From: Rikenella microfusus
Lineage (GTDB): Bacteria > Bacteroidota > Bacteroidia > Bacteroidales > Tenuifilaceae
Reading direction: 5' to 3'
Assembly: GCA_020722565.1 (NCBI GenBank)
Contig: DYKO01000013.1
Coordinates: 21,765 to 85,764, forward strand
Length of the DNA: 64,000 nucleotides
The position numbers and the translations under genes were made by a program. Each line of letters begins with the position of its first letter. Position 1 is the first letter of the stretch. Below, one piece after another: positions 47,065 to 55,684 of the stretch. The notes beneath the pieces are model-generated. The model was not told where the DNA came from. It worked only from the letters and a program-made list of their open reading frames with translations, and did no database searches.

Positions 47065-48033
47065 ATGGCGGAAGTTGTTGCTGGCATTGATATTGGAGGA
47101 ACAAATACGGTAATAGGTATTGTAAATCATGAGGGTGACATACTAATTGAAAGCACAATACCCACTCGTTGCCAATCAACTTTTGACGGATTCGTTAAAA
47201 CTCTAACCGGGGAGATAGAACGGCTGCTCATGGAAATGGGACATGAGCATAAACTTTTGGGGGTTGGGGTGGGTTCACCCAACGGGTCGTACAATCTTGG
47301 AGCAATTGTTAATGCACCAAATCTGGAGTGGAAGGGCATACTCCCGCTTTGTAAGGAAATTACCCAAAATACCGGCGCTCCAAGTGTGGTTACCAACGAT
47401 GCAAATGCTGCAGCTCTAGGAGAGCTACTCTTTGGCGCAGCACAGGGGATGAAAAACTTTGTGGTAATTACTTTGGGAACGGGCTTAGGAAGCGGTATAG
47501 TTGTGGATGGCAAATTAGTAGTTGGCCACGACGGTTTTGCAGGTGAGTTTGGCCACGTAGTTGCCAAGGTAAACGGGCGTCAGTGTGGCTGTGGCAAACG
47601 GGGTTGTCTTGAAACCTATGCTTCGGCTACAGGCTTACGTCGTACGGCCTTTAAAATGATTGCTGACAACAATCAACCAAGCATGTTACGAAACATTACC
47701 TACGATAAGTTAACGGCAAAAATGATTACCGAGGCTGCCAAATCCGGCGATCCCTTGGCCCGTGCAGCCTTTGAGTACACGGGGCTAATACTTGGAACCC
47801 GTCTGGCCGATTTAGTGGCGATACTTAACCCTGAGACCATATTCTTTTTTGGCGGTCTGGCAAATGCTGGTGAGCTGCTTCTCGATCCTACCCGAAGGAA
47901 TATGGAAGAATTTTTGTTCCCTGTGTTCAGGGGTAAGGTTAAGTTGCAGGTTTCGGGCTTGCAAGATAAAAATGCTGCCGTACTCGGGGCAGCAGCATTG
48001 ATTTGGGAAGAGTTAAAAAAAATGCAAGTTTAA
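47065..48033 (+). CDS. ROK-family sugar kinase (probable glucokinase)
   Basis: 322 residues. The ASKHA phosphate-binding start IDIGGTNTVIGIV (about 7-19) is followed by a second phosphate loop ITLGTGLGSGIVVDG, the catalytic region with TNDANAAALGE, the ROK Glu-Gly-Gly-like GFAGEFGHV, and the zinc motif CGCGKRGCLE (about 173-182). The most likely role is ATP-dependent phosphorylation of glucose; ROK kinases for other hexoses look alike, so the symbol is left empty. Its last four bases overlap the stop of the convergent serine dehydratase gene. Confidence 0.9.
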   Translation: MAEVVAGIDIGGTNTVIGIVNHEGDILIESTIPTRCQSTFDGFVKTLTGEIERLLMEMGHEHKLLGVGVGSPNGSYNLGAIVNAPNLEWKGILPLCKEITQNTGAPSVVTNDANAAALGELLFGAAQGMKNFVVITLGTGLGSGIVVDGKLVVGHDGFAGEFGHVVAKVNGRQCGCGKRGCLETYASATGLRRTAFKMIADNNQPSMLRNITYDKLTAKMITEAAKSGDPLARAAFEYTGLILGTRLADLVAILNPETIFFFGGLANAGELLLDPTRRNMEEFLFPVFRGKVKLQVSGLQDKNAAVLGAAALIWEELKKMQV

Positions 48034-49236
48034 CGAAAGGCTTCCCAATTTTTAGCCAAACCACCTATTCCTGTTTCACGGTAGGCCACCTGGATATCGC
48101 GGCCGGTTTCGGCCATCGTTTCAACGGCCTGGTCGAAAGATACCTTATGACCACCATCGGACGATAGTGCATACACGGCGCAAGAGTATGCCTTTGATGC
48201 AGCAATGGCATTACGTTCAATGCATGGTATTTGTACGTATCCCATAACAGGGTCACAGGTAAGCCCAAGATTGTGTTCCATAGCCATTTCAGCGGCGTAT
48301 TCAATTTGAGTAGGCGAACCACCCATAATTTGTGTCATGGCTGCGGCTGCCATAGCGCAGGCTGTACCTATTTCCCCCTGGCAACCCACCTCGGCTCCCG
48401 ATATTGAAGCATTATGTTTTACCAAATTGCCAATCAGGCCCGCTGTGGCTAAAGCTCTCAAAATCTTGTGTTCATTAAGATGCTCCTCACTACTCAGGTA
48501 GAAAAGAACTCCGGGAAGTACCCCAGAAGAACCACAGGTAGGAGCAGTTACAATTTTACCTCCGGCAGCATTCTCTTCGGCTACTGCCAATGCAAAGGCA
48601 AAAAGTAGTCCAACCTGTTTCATGGTACCATGTGAATTGAGAGCCTTTGTATATTGCGACGAAGCTCTTCCGCGCAAGTTTTATGGGACCGGGTAAAACT
48701 CCTTCGTTATCAATGCCCCTTTTTACAGTTTCTCGCATGGTGTCTCATATTCCCGATAGAAAATCCCATATTTCTTTACCCTCGTTATCCTCAACAAACT
48801 CCCAAAGACTCTTACCCTCACTACGACACCATGCAAGAATATCGGTCATAGTGTTTAGGGGGTAAACCTGTTTGCCGTTATGAACGCCATTTCTATCCTT
48901 CAAATCGCCTCCGCCAATGCTGTAAACCTCCCAACTGTCTATAAGGGGTCCGTTTCCCTCGGTGAAAGCTTCAATTAGCATCCCATTGGGATGAATTGGA
49001 GGGGTTTCCTCCGGTCGCCATATAATTTCAACCTGCTTAGGCAGAAAGCTTTTTTGCAGAGCGCTATCGGTGTGGTGGCCCTTGCCTGTAAGGGCAAGGC
49101 TTCCATAAAGTGCTACCCTAAAATAATTTGCCTGTGGGTGGCGTTGCTTCATTATTTCGGCAGCACGTGCCGGACCAATGGTATGGCTGCTCGATGGGCC
49201 ATATCCCTCCTTGTATATTTCTCTTATCGAAAGCAT
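48030..49236 (-). pseudogene. sdaA: L-serine dehydratase (single-chain, iron-sulfur), broken by a stop and a frameshift
   Basis: Would deaminate L-serine to pyruvate and ammonia. The beta domain (from ATG 49236; GPSSSHTIGPARAA at 14-27) runs 163 residues to an in-frame TGA (48745-48747) exactly where a Trp codon is expected (SGI-W-DTMRET). The same frame continues to LARK, where one extra base (about 48666) shifts it. The rest (ASSQYTKAL... to the stop at 48030) is intact, including iron-sulfur cysteines CGSSG and CDPVMGYVQIPC. Total length is 1207 bp, about 401 codons plus one base, the normal size for the family. Two lesions within 90 bp, with everything else conserved, suggest either very recent loss or errors in the sequence. 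Confidence 0.85.
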
Positions 49237-49373
49237 TGTGCTAATTTTTCGTGCAAAGCAACATCATTTTTCAAATTGTTGCAATTGTTTTAGGGCTAAT
49301 TAACATCAAAGAGAAAAATGTTTTTTTGTAAAAATGTATTAACTTTAATCATAATTTATATGGTGTTTACAAA

Positions 49374-50891
49374 ATGAATAAACGGATTGCCATACTAATT
49401 TTTCTTGATATCTTTTTTATTGCTGCTGCTTTTTGGCTTTCTACAAGTATTAAGGGAGTTCCCCTCCGAATATATCTCGATAGCTATAGTAACGGATTGC
49501 TGCTTTTTTGTACGGTATGGATATTTTCTTCGCTTTTGTATGATAAGTACAGCATAACCTCATACTCATTTAGGATTCTCAGTAAGAATATTCTAAAGTC
49601 AAATATTATTGCCATGGCAGTTGTTACGATGCTGATGTTCTTTACCCGTAGCAACTTTTATTCGCGATTCATCGTTTTCTCTACTATTACCACAGTAACC
49701 CTTTTTGAACTTTTTATTTACAATCTCTGGGGCATACTTAAACACACGCAAGTTTTACCTGATGATGTTTTAGGTAGGGTTGAACGAACAGTAAGACGCA
49801 GGTTCCCTGATCCCAAAATAATAGAAATGACCATTGACCCCATCCGTATCAGAACCGTTCAAAAGGCCATAATGTCAGACTTTAGCCGCGATGTTTACTG
49901 TTTTCTCGAGCAACACTCGGCTCTGTTCAGCGATAAAACGCTTATTGTAGCCACAACCACTAACTTCAACATCATTAACCAACCCGAAAATACCTATAAA
50001 ACCATAATCAACCTAAAACGGGTAAATGATATCCGACGAATCAATAAGTTTTTTGAAGCAGTTAATCAGAAAATTCCTATGGGTGGAGTTTTTATTTGCA
50101 TGGCCGAAACCCAGGAGCAACGAAAAAGAAGACTACTAAATAAGTATCCGCCTATACTAAACTACATCTACTACTTTTTTGATTTCATACTTAAACGAAT
50201 ATTCCCTAAATTCTCTTTTACAAAGGGAATTTACTTTCTGTTTACGCGAGGCGAGAATCGGGTTATTAGCCGAGCTGAGCTACTTGGTAGGCTATACTCA
50301 TGTGGTTTTGATGTAATTGATGAACAGGAAATTGATAAGCATTATTTTGTGGTTGCCCAAAAGATTCGCAAACCCTATTTCGACATGGAGCCTACCTATG
50401 GCCCACTGATAAAACTTCGTAGAATTGGCAAGGATGGCAAATTCATAAAGGTTTATAAGCTACGCACCATGCATCCATACTCTGAATATTTGCAGGATTA
50501 TGTGTACCGAAAGCATAGCCTACAGGAGGGCGGTAAATTTAAGGATGATTTTAGGGTATCAACCCTAGGGCGATTTATGCGCAAGCTATGGATTGATGAG
50601 CTTCCCATGATCATCAATTTGCTGAAGGGTGATTTAAAAATTGTAGGTGTTAGGCCACTTAGCCAGCACTACTTTAATCTTTACAGCAAAGAGCTTCAGG
50701 AGCGACGCATCAGGCATAAACCTGGACTAATTCCACCATTTTATGTCGATAACCCCAAAACTTTGGTAGAGATAATGGCCTCGGAGCTAAAATATTTGGA
50801 TGCCTACGAAAAGCATCCCTTCTTAACGGATTTAAAATACTTTTTCGTTGCAGTTTGCAATATTGTATTCAAACGCTACCGAAGCAATTAA
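49374..50891 (+). CDS. sugar transferase (polyprenyl-phosphate hexose-1-phosphate transferase type)
   Basis: 505 residues. Four N-terminal membrane helices (within about 5-125) are followed by a soluble middle part (about 130-340). The C-terminal bacterial sugar transferase domain (about 345-490) has VYKLRTMHPYSEYLQDYV, STLGRFMRKLWIDELPMIINLLKGD and VGVRPLSQHYF. It probably starts a surface polysaccharide by loading a sugar phosphate onto undecaprenyl phosphate. The usual basic membrane-entry motif before the catalytic domain (KR..D) is not seen, and the domain starts at KLRRIGKDGKFIKVY. It belongs to a long variant familiar in Bacteroidota. No other polysaccharide genes are adjacent, but GT genes are spread through the window. 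Confidence 0.82.
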   Translation: MNKRIAILIFLDIFFIAAAFWLSTSIKGVPLRIYLDSYSNGLLLFCTVWIFSSLLYDKYSITSYSFRILSKNILKSNIIAMAVVTMLMFFTRSNFYSRFIVFSTITTVTLFELFIYNLWGILKHTQVLPDDVLGRVERTVRRRFPDPKIIEMTIDPIRIRTVQKAIMSDFSRDVYCFLEQHSALFSDKTLIVATTTNFNIINQPENTYKTIINLKRVNDIRRINKFFEAVNQKIPMGGVFICMAETQEQRKRRLLNKYPPILNYIYYFFDFILKRIFPKFSFTKGIYFLFTRGENRVISRAELLGRLYSCGFDVIDEQEIDKHYFVVAQKIRKPYFDMEPTYGPLIKLRRIGKDGKFIKVYKLRTMHPYSEYLQDYVYRKHSLQEGGKFKDDFRVSTLGRFMRKLWIDELPMIINLLKGDLKIVGVRPLSQHYFNLYSKELQERRIRHKPGLIPPFYVDNPKTLVEIMASELKYLDAYEKHPFLTDLKYFFVAVCNIVFKRYRSN

Positions 50892-50950
50892 AAAAATTCT
50901 TTCTTTTGTCCATTCAAGTGCTACCTTTGCAGCAAATTAAATCTAAATAG

Positions 50951-51835
50951 ATGTTGATTTGGCGAAAAAAAGGATTTTGGGTATTTGCACTGCTTTTCAT
51001 AATGATATGGGCCTGCAGTGGCATCAAAAAAATGAATCAACTTACAGCCAATGCTAATAGTGCATTTGTCAATAACAATTATCAAGCAGCACTTGCTTCC
51101 TATGAACAGCTTATGGCTGAAAGTAAGGAAGTGTCTGGTGAAATTCTTTGCAAAGCCGGAATTGCAGCATTTGAACTCGAACAGATCGATAAGGCTATTG
51201 ACTATCTTGAAAAAGCCAAGCGTAAAAAGGCCATTGATGCCAGAGGACTTTTTAGCCTTGCCATGGCATATCAGAAAATAAATAACCTTTCGAAAGAGAT
51301 TACTAACCTAGAGTTGTGCTTTGATTTAAAAGATGATGGATTTAAGGCGCCTGTAACTGAGATGCTATTTAATGCCTATGTTAGGAGCGAGAACTGGATG
51401 CCTGCCGATTCAATTTGGAACTTTTTGAATCCGCAACAGCAGGAAAATTCTCTGCTGCAAACCGATTATTTGAAGGTAAAACGCAACCTGCACCAGACTG
51501 AACAGGCTGAGGCCTTAGCCCGTAAGCTGCTAAAAGGCGACAGCAAGAATTTGGAAGCGCTCGATTTTTTGGCAGAGTTCCATTTTAAACGTGCCGATGA
51601 ACTTTACGTTCGCGAAATGAAGGCCTATGAGCAAAATAAAACTATGAAACAGTACCGCAAGTTTACTGATGCCTTGAAACAGGTTAATAACGATTATAAA
51701 ACTGCCCGCAACTACTTTGAAACGCTTTACAAGTTAAGTCCTAGCAAGCGCTATGCCCGATACCTGGGCAATATCTATACGCGTTTCGATAATAAGCAAA
51801 GGGCCAATTATTGGTATAAATTAGCCGAAGAATAG
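50951..51835 (+). CDS. TPR-repeat lipoprotein
   Basis: 294 residues. The signal peptide has a lipobox-like IWAC (Cys22), so it is probably a lipoprotein. TPR-like helical repeats cover about 35-290 (NNYQAALASYEQLM, DKAIDYLEKAKR, LFSLAMAYQKIN). No enzymatic motif is present. A perfect TAnnTTTG box (50922-50929) lies 22 bp before the ATG. The gene ends just before a bidirectional terminator shared with pepP. Confidence 0.75.
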   Translation: MLIWRKKGFWVFALLFIMIWACSGIKKMNQLTANANSAFVNNNYQAALASYEQLMAESKEVSGEILCKAGIAAFELEQIDKAIDYLEKAKRKKAIDARGLFSLAMAYQKINNLSKEITNLELCFDLKDDGFKAPVTEMLFNAYVRSENWMPADSIWNFLNPQQQENSLLQTDYLKVKRNLHQTEQAEALARKLLKGDSKNLEALDFLAEFHFKRADELYVREMKAYEQNKTMKQYRKFTDALKQVNNDYKTARNYFETLYKLSPSKRYARYLGNIYTRFDNKQRANYWYKLAEE

Positions 51836-51841
51836 AATAAC

Positions 51842-51870
51842 AAAAAAGCCCCATTTGAAAGGGGCTTTTT
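51842..51870. terminator. bidirectional terminator between the TPR lipoprotein and pepP genes
   Basis: Perfect 10-bp stem AAAAAGCCCC (51843-51852) / GGGGCTTTTT (51861-51870) with an 8-nt loop. It has T-rich tails on both strands and serves both convergent genes. Confidence 0.92.
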
Positions 51871-51888
51871 AATGATTATGGGTGGTTG

Positions 51889-53277
51889 TTACCTTTTCAT
51901 CATCTCTTCAATTTCGGCAACAGTAACAGGAATACGTTTACCTAAAATTTTTGAACCGTTATCGGTAATCAGTATATCGTCCTCAATTCTAATTCCGCCA
52001 AATCCAATGTAATTTTCTACTGCAGCATAATTTATAAACGCCTCGTTTATTTTTTCCGATTTCCATTTTTGAATCAGGGCAGGAATAAAGTAGATACCAG
52101 GTTCAACAGTTAATACAAATCCGCGCTGAAGCTTTCTGCCGAGTCTTAAGTAAGCTATACCAAATTGATCGGCGCGCGATATTTCATCGTCGTAGCCAAC
52201 GTAGTTTTCGCCAAGGTCCTCCATATCATGAACATCGAGGCCCATCATATGTCCCAACCCATGGGGGAAGAAAAGCGCATGAGCTCCGTTGGCAACGGCT
52301 TCGTCGGAGTTGCCTTTTATCAATCCTAAGTTAATTAGGCCTTCGGCAATGACTTTTGCAGCAGCCTTGTGAACATCAAAATATGGTATTCCGGGTTTAG
52401 CCATTTCAATGGCTTTGTTATTAGCAGCAAGAACGATGTTGTAAATATCCTTTTGCCTGTCAGAAAATTTTCCATCAACTGGAATGGTTCGGGTAAAATC
52501 CGACGCGTAATGGCTGTTAATCTCGGCACCGCAATCAACTAAAAGCATTCTACCCGATGTAAGAACCTGGGAATGGTCATGATTATGTAGCGTTTCGCCA
52601 TTCTGTGAGAGGATTATGGGGAAAGAGGGCATGTAACCCTGTGAAATGGCAACACCCTCAATGGCCCCTGCAATTGCCTGCTCATTAATACCTGATTTTG
52701 ACATTTTCATGGCTGTTACCTGCATTTGGTAACCAACAGCGCATGCTTTTTCAATCTCAGCTATTTCAACTTCCTCTTTTACAGAGCGAAGGCTCACAAT
52801 GGCTTTAATTAACTCCACGGAAGCGTAGTTTTTAACCATTGATGTGTTAATACCCAGCAGCTGCTCTAGCAGTAGAATGTTTTCGGCTCTGTATGGGGGC
52901 AGAATGTATATTTTTTGTCCCTGTCTAATGGCGCGTTGTAGCGTTCCGCTCAGTTCTTTCAGTGAATGAGTTGAGAGTACCCCAACCTTCTCGCCTAGCT
53001 CCTTAAGGGTGGGCTGAGGGCCCATCCAGATAATATCGTCAATATCAAAATCGTTGCCGTACAGGTAATCCTTTCCGCCCTCAATATCAATTACGCCTAC
53101 AAGACCTGGAAGATCAAGCCCAAAAAAGTAAAGGAAATTGCTGTCCTGCCTAAAACGGTAGGTGTTGGAGCGGTAATTCATGGGACTTTCAGTATTACCC
53201 AACAGAAGGACTAACCCCGATTTAATCTTTTTTCGAAGCTTTAGCCTGCGTTCAACGTAAACTTGTTTTTCGAACAT
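51889..53277 (-). CDS. pepP: Xaa-Pro aminopeptidase (M24B)
   Basis: 462 residues. Removes an N-terminal residue before proline. An N-terminal AMP_N domain (about 1-135; MNYRSNTYRFRQDSNFLYFFG) is followed by a pita-bread metallopeptidase domain with all five dimetal ligands: the two Asp in LLVDCGAEINSHYASDFTR, His in HGLGHMMGLDVHD, Glu in LTVEPGIYFIP and Glu in GIRIEDDILIT. Single-gene unit ending in the shared terminator. Confidence 0.95.
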   Translation of the reverse strand: MFEKQVYVERRLKLRKKIKSGLVLLLGNTESPMNYRSNTYRFRQDSNFLYFFGLDLPGLVGVIDIEGGKDYLYGNDFDIDDIIWMGPQPTLKELGEKVGVLSTHSLKELSGTLQRAIRQGQKIYILPPYRAENILLLEQLLGINTSMVKNYASVELIKAIVSLRSVKEEVEIAEIEKACAVGYQMQVTAMKMSKSGINEQAIAGAIEGVAISQGYMPSFPIILSQNGETLHNHDHSQVLTSGRMLLVDCGAEINSHYASDFTRTIPVDGKFSDRQKDIYNIVLAANNKAIEMAKPGIPYFDVHKAAAKVIAEGLINLGLIKGNSDEAVANGAHALFFPHGLGHMMGLDVHDMEDLGENYVGYDDEISRADQFGIAYLRLGRKLQRGFVLTVEPGIYFIPALIQKWKSEKINEAFINYAAVENYIGFGGIRIEDDILITDNGSKILGKRIPVTVAEIEEMMKR

Positions 53278-53485
53278 GATTCATGTATTTTTTTAATTGC
53301 GTAAATGTAATGTTGAAAAAAATATTTAACAAGAGAAATTATCAAAGTTGATAAAACACACAACTTTTGATTGGATGGATAAATTAAGCTTTACTGTTAA
53401 TCCTGTCAATTTGTGTTGAAAGGTGAAAATGTCCATTTTTGCATATCAGCATAAATTTTTTATCGAACCCATAAAAATAGGATCC

Positions 53486-53884
53486 ATGTTAAAACGGATT
53501 TCAAAACTGCTGTTGGGGTATAAGAATACTATAATGTGGGCTTTAATAATTCTGATTCTTTGCGGAATGCCCCCGAGCGGAATGCCTAAAATTAAAATTC
53601 CCGGAATTGATAAAGTTGTTCATTTTGGGCTTTTTGCCGTTTTTACTATTCTTGTAACTTCCGAAGCCAATCGCTACAGGACTCATCTAAAGATTAGCCA
53701 ACGAAGTCTTTGGTTAGGATTTATTATTTCCTCCGTTTATGGTGGTTTGATTGAACTACTGCAACTTTGGGTATTTACCAGCCGGGGAGCTGATTGGTTT
53801 GACTTTGTTGCAGATTTGGCTGGTGCCGCTGTGGCTTTTGCCATTTACCCCTTTCTAAACAGGTTTACCCAAGGTTATTTGTAG
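53486..53884 (+). CDS. VanZ-family membrane protein
   Basis: About 132 residues from ATG 53486. An in-frame GTG at 53423 would add 21 polar residues unlike relatives. Four membrane segments are visible. Family marks are the DKVVHFGLFAVFT motif (His in the second helix), YGGLIELLQLWV and a late DWFDFVADLAGAAVAF. VanZ proteins are small membrane proteins of unclear biochemical role, linked to glycopeptide or surfactant resistance in some Firmicutes. In Bacteroidota they are common and not tied to resistance. Confidence 0.85.
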   Translation: MLKRISKLLLGYKNTIMWALIILILCGMPPSGMPKIKIPGIDKVVHFGLFAVFTILVTSEANRYRTHLKISQRSLWLGFIISSVYGGLIELLQLWVFTSRGADWFDFVADLAGAAVAFAIYPFLNRFTQGYL

Positions 53885-53902
53885 AAAGCATTTTTGATGT
53901 AG

Positions 53903-54331
53903 CTATTTCTCATTGCCATTTTTAGCGTTTTCAATATCTTTCAACCACTGTCGTGCTTCCTCCACAGAGTTGAATACCTTCATTTGTAACCTGTAAACAT
54001 TGGCAATTTGAAGTATCAAGTTCAGGTAATATTTTTTAAAGACAGAAGCATCAAAAACTACGGCTGCATACTTTAATCCCTGGCTTACGGCTGTGGGGAG
54101 TGCAACATTTTCGAACCATTTTCTACTTTCAGGGCTAACAATGCCCTGATCTGTAATATCTGAAAGATATCCTGTTATCTCGAATCCAGAGTTTCGTTGA
54201 AACTCCAGCAGCCGTGTGAACAGTAGCTTATACTCCTCAAAGGTCTGATTACTATGCCATACCACTTCAATACACTTATAATCTGTATTATAAGTGGCTC
54301 GGGCATAGTGTCTATTGAAAATCTCTATCAT
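53903..54331 (-). CDS. STAS/SpoIIAA-like small protein, unknown role
   Basis: About 142 residues from ATG 54331. The in-frame ATG 54364 would add 11 residues; the shorter form begins like relatives with an IEIFNRHYARATYN strand. The pattern IEVVWHSNQTFEEYKLLFTRLLEF, then GYLSDITDQGIVSPESRKWF, YAAVVFDASVF and a final FNSVEEARQWL is that of a widespread Bacteroidota group with a STAS/SEC14-like fold. No conserved phosphorylatable Ser is evident. The function is not known. Given the two SpoIIE-type phosphatases in the window, a regulatory role is possible but unproven. Confidence 0.6.
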   Translation of the reverse strand: MIEIFNRHYARATYNTDYKCIEVVWHSNQTFEEYKLLFTRLLEFQRNSGFEITGYLSDITDQGIVSPESRKWFENVALPTAVSQGLKYAAVVFDASVFKKYYLNLILQIANVYRLQMKVFNSVEEARQWLKDIENAKNGNEK

Positions 54332-54472
54332 TAACCTATTTATTTTGTTAAAAATACTAAACAAAAATATTCATTTCAACTTTTATTGCTTGATGTAATA
54401 TTTTTGGCTATCAAAGTGTAATTTTGAGAGACAAACTGCAAGTATTTAATTAGTAATTACAAAAAAGTACCT

Positions 54473-54856
54473 ATGTCGTTATTGTTTGATCCAAAAGCTT
54501 TTGACAATATTATTGTAGTGGGCGACAGGGTTCTTATAAAGCCCAAAAACCCTGATGAAAGGACTAAATCTGGGCTCTTACTTCCCCCAGGAGTTCAAGA
54601 GAAGCAAAGGGCACATAGTGGGTATGTGGTAAAGGTAGGTCCGGGTTACCCCATTCCCATGTTCTCTGAGGAGGGAGAACCATGGAAGAAGAACCGTAAC
54701 GATGCCCGTTACTTCCCTCTTCAGGCACAGGTGGGTGATTTGGCCGTTTACCTTCACGAACATGCCATTGAGGTCGAATTCAATAATCAGAAATATGTAA
54801 TTGTTCCATTCTCTTCTATTCTGCTTCTTTTTCGCGATGAAGGATTATTGGTGTAA
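54473..54856 (+). CDS. GroES-like (Cpn10 family) protein, not linked to groEL
   Basis: 127 residues. The Cpn10 fold is recognisable from VVGDRVLIKPKNPDERTKSG (residues 13-32), GLLLPPGVQEKQRAHSGYVVKVGPG and, near the end, VGDLAVYLHEHAIEVEF. It differs from standard GroES (about 90-100 residues) by an insertion of roughly 25 residues between VGPG and the final strands (PIPMFSEEGEPWKKNR), and the mobile-loop sequence is divergent. No groEL lies nearby. Such extra GroES-like proteins occur in Bacteroidota and may have a distinct partner. A TAnnTTTG box (54419-54426) sits about 46 bp before the ATG. Confidence 0.82.
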   Translation: MSLLFDPKAFDNIIVVGDRVLIKPKNPDERTKSGLLLPPGVQEKQRAHSGYVVKVGPGYPIPMFSEEGEPWKKNRNDARYFPLQAQVGDLAVYLHEHAIEVEFNNQKYVIVPFSSILLLFRDEGLLV

Positions 54857-54888
54857 TCGTTTTAAATCAATTTTTTTTGCTAAAAATT

Positions 54889-54917
54889 TTGCTTTGGACT
54901 ATTTTCATTTATATTTG
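54889..54917 (+). promoter_or_regulatory. Bacteroidota-type promoter of the OmpH/Skp-like gene
   Basis: TTG (54889-54891), 18 bp, then a perfect TAnnTTTG (TATATTTG, 54910-54917). Transcription would start near 54924 and give a leader of about 75 nt to ATG 54998. Confidence 0.55.
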
Positions 54918-54997
54918 CGGATAGTAATATTTGAATGCCCTATGAAATAGGCAAGGTAAAATGTTGGAGTAATAATTTTTTAGTAAAAACCTACATC

Positions 54998-55603
54998 ATG
55001 AAAAAATCTACTCTTATACTAAACATCTTTTTTGGGGTTGCCATTATTGTTTTATTCATTCTTCATTTTACCAGTAGAGGTAAAAAAGCAGCCACATCTG
55101 AGGTTTATGGCAATACGAAACTTTCAGAACAGTTTTCAACTGCCTGGGTAAATGTAGATACCCTTATGAGTAAGTACGACATGTACTTTGATATGAAGAA
55201 AGAACTTGAGGAAAGTAGTCGTAAAAAGGAATCTGAATTGAATGCCAAATCGCGCTCATTTGAAAAGGAGGCCTACGATTTTCAGGAAAAGATTCAAAAG
55301 GGTTTGGTAACTCGTTCCGAAGCTCAGCAGCTGCAAAATAATCTGGCCAATAAGGAGCAGGAGCTCTATCGTCTTCGCGATGAGATGCGTATTCAGCTTG
55401 CCGAAGAGGAACAGGTTAAACTTCGTATAATTCATAATAGCATTACAGAGTACCTGAAGGATTACAATGCCGATAAAGGGTACCACATTATTTTGAGCAA
55501 TACTTTTGGGGGTCCTGTTCTTTATGGTCATCCTGCTCTTGATATAACTAATGAGGTTCTTGAGGGGTTAAATAAGAGGTACTCTGCTTCACGAAAGAAT
55601 TAA
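54998..55603 (+). CDS. OmpH/Skp-like periplasmic chaperone family protein
   Basis: About 201 residues from ATG 54998. An upstream in-frame ATG (54935) would add 21 hydrophilic residues before the signal, so the later start is chosen. The protein has a signal/anchor helix (about 3-24), a short strand with AWVNVDTLMSKYDMYFDM, a long coiled coil (about 65-140), then the end segment YHIILSNTFGGPVLYG. This is the OmpH/Skp layout. Skp chaperones hold unfolded outer-membrane proteins in the periplasm. In this version the N-terminal segment may stay as a membrane anchor. Confidence 0.85.
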   Translation: MKKSTLILNIFFGVAIIVLFILHFTSRGKKAATSEVYGNTKLSEQFSTAWVNVDTLMSKYDMYFDMKKELEESSRKKESELNAKSRSFEKEAYDFQEKIQKGLVTRSEAQQLQNNLANKEQELYRLRDEMRIQLAEEEQVKLRIIHNSITEYLKDYNADKGYHIILSNTFGGPVLYGHPALDITNEVLEGLNKRYSASRKN

Positions 55604-55633
55604 TTACCTACCTATACTAAACCTAAACCAACC

Positions 55634-55680
55634 CGAAACCCTTTCGAAAATTACTATGAGAAAGGGTTTCGTTATTTTTG
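55634..55680 (+). terminator. terminator after the OmpH/Skp-like gene
   Basis: A 12-bp perfect stem CGAAACCCTTTC (55634-55645) / GAAAGGGTTTCG (55660-55671) with a 14-nt loop and a T-rich TTATTTTT tail. The tail also forms a TAnnTTTG box (55673-55680) ending 4 bp before the next gene's ATG, so that gene may have a very short or no leader. Confidence 0.8.
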
Positions 55681-55684
55681 CAGC

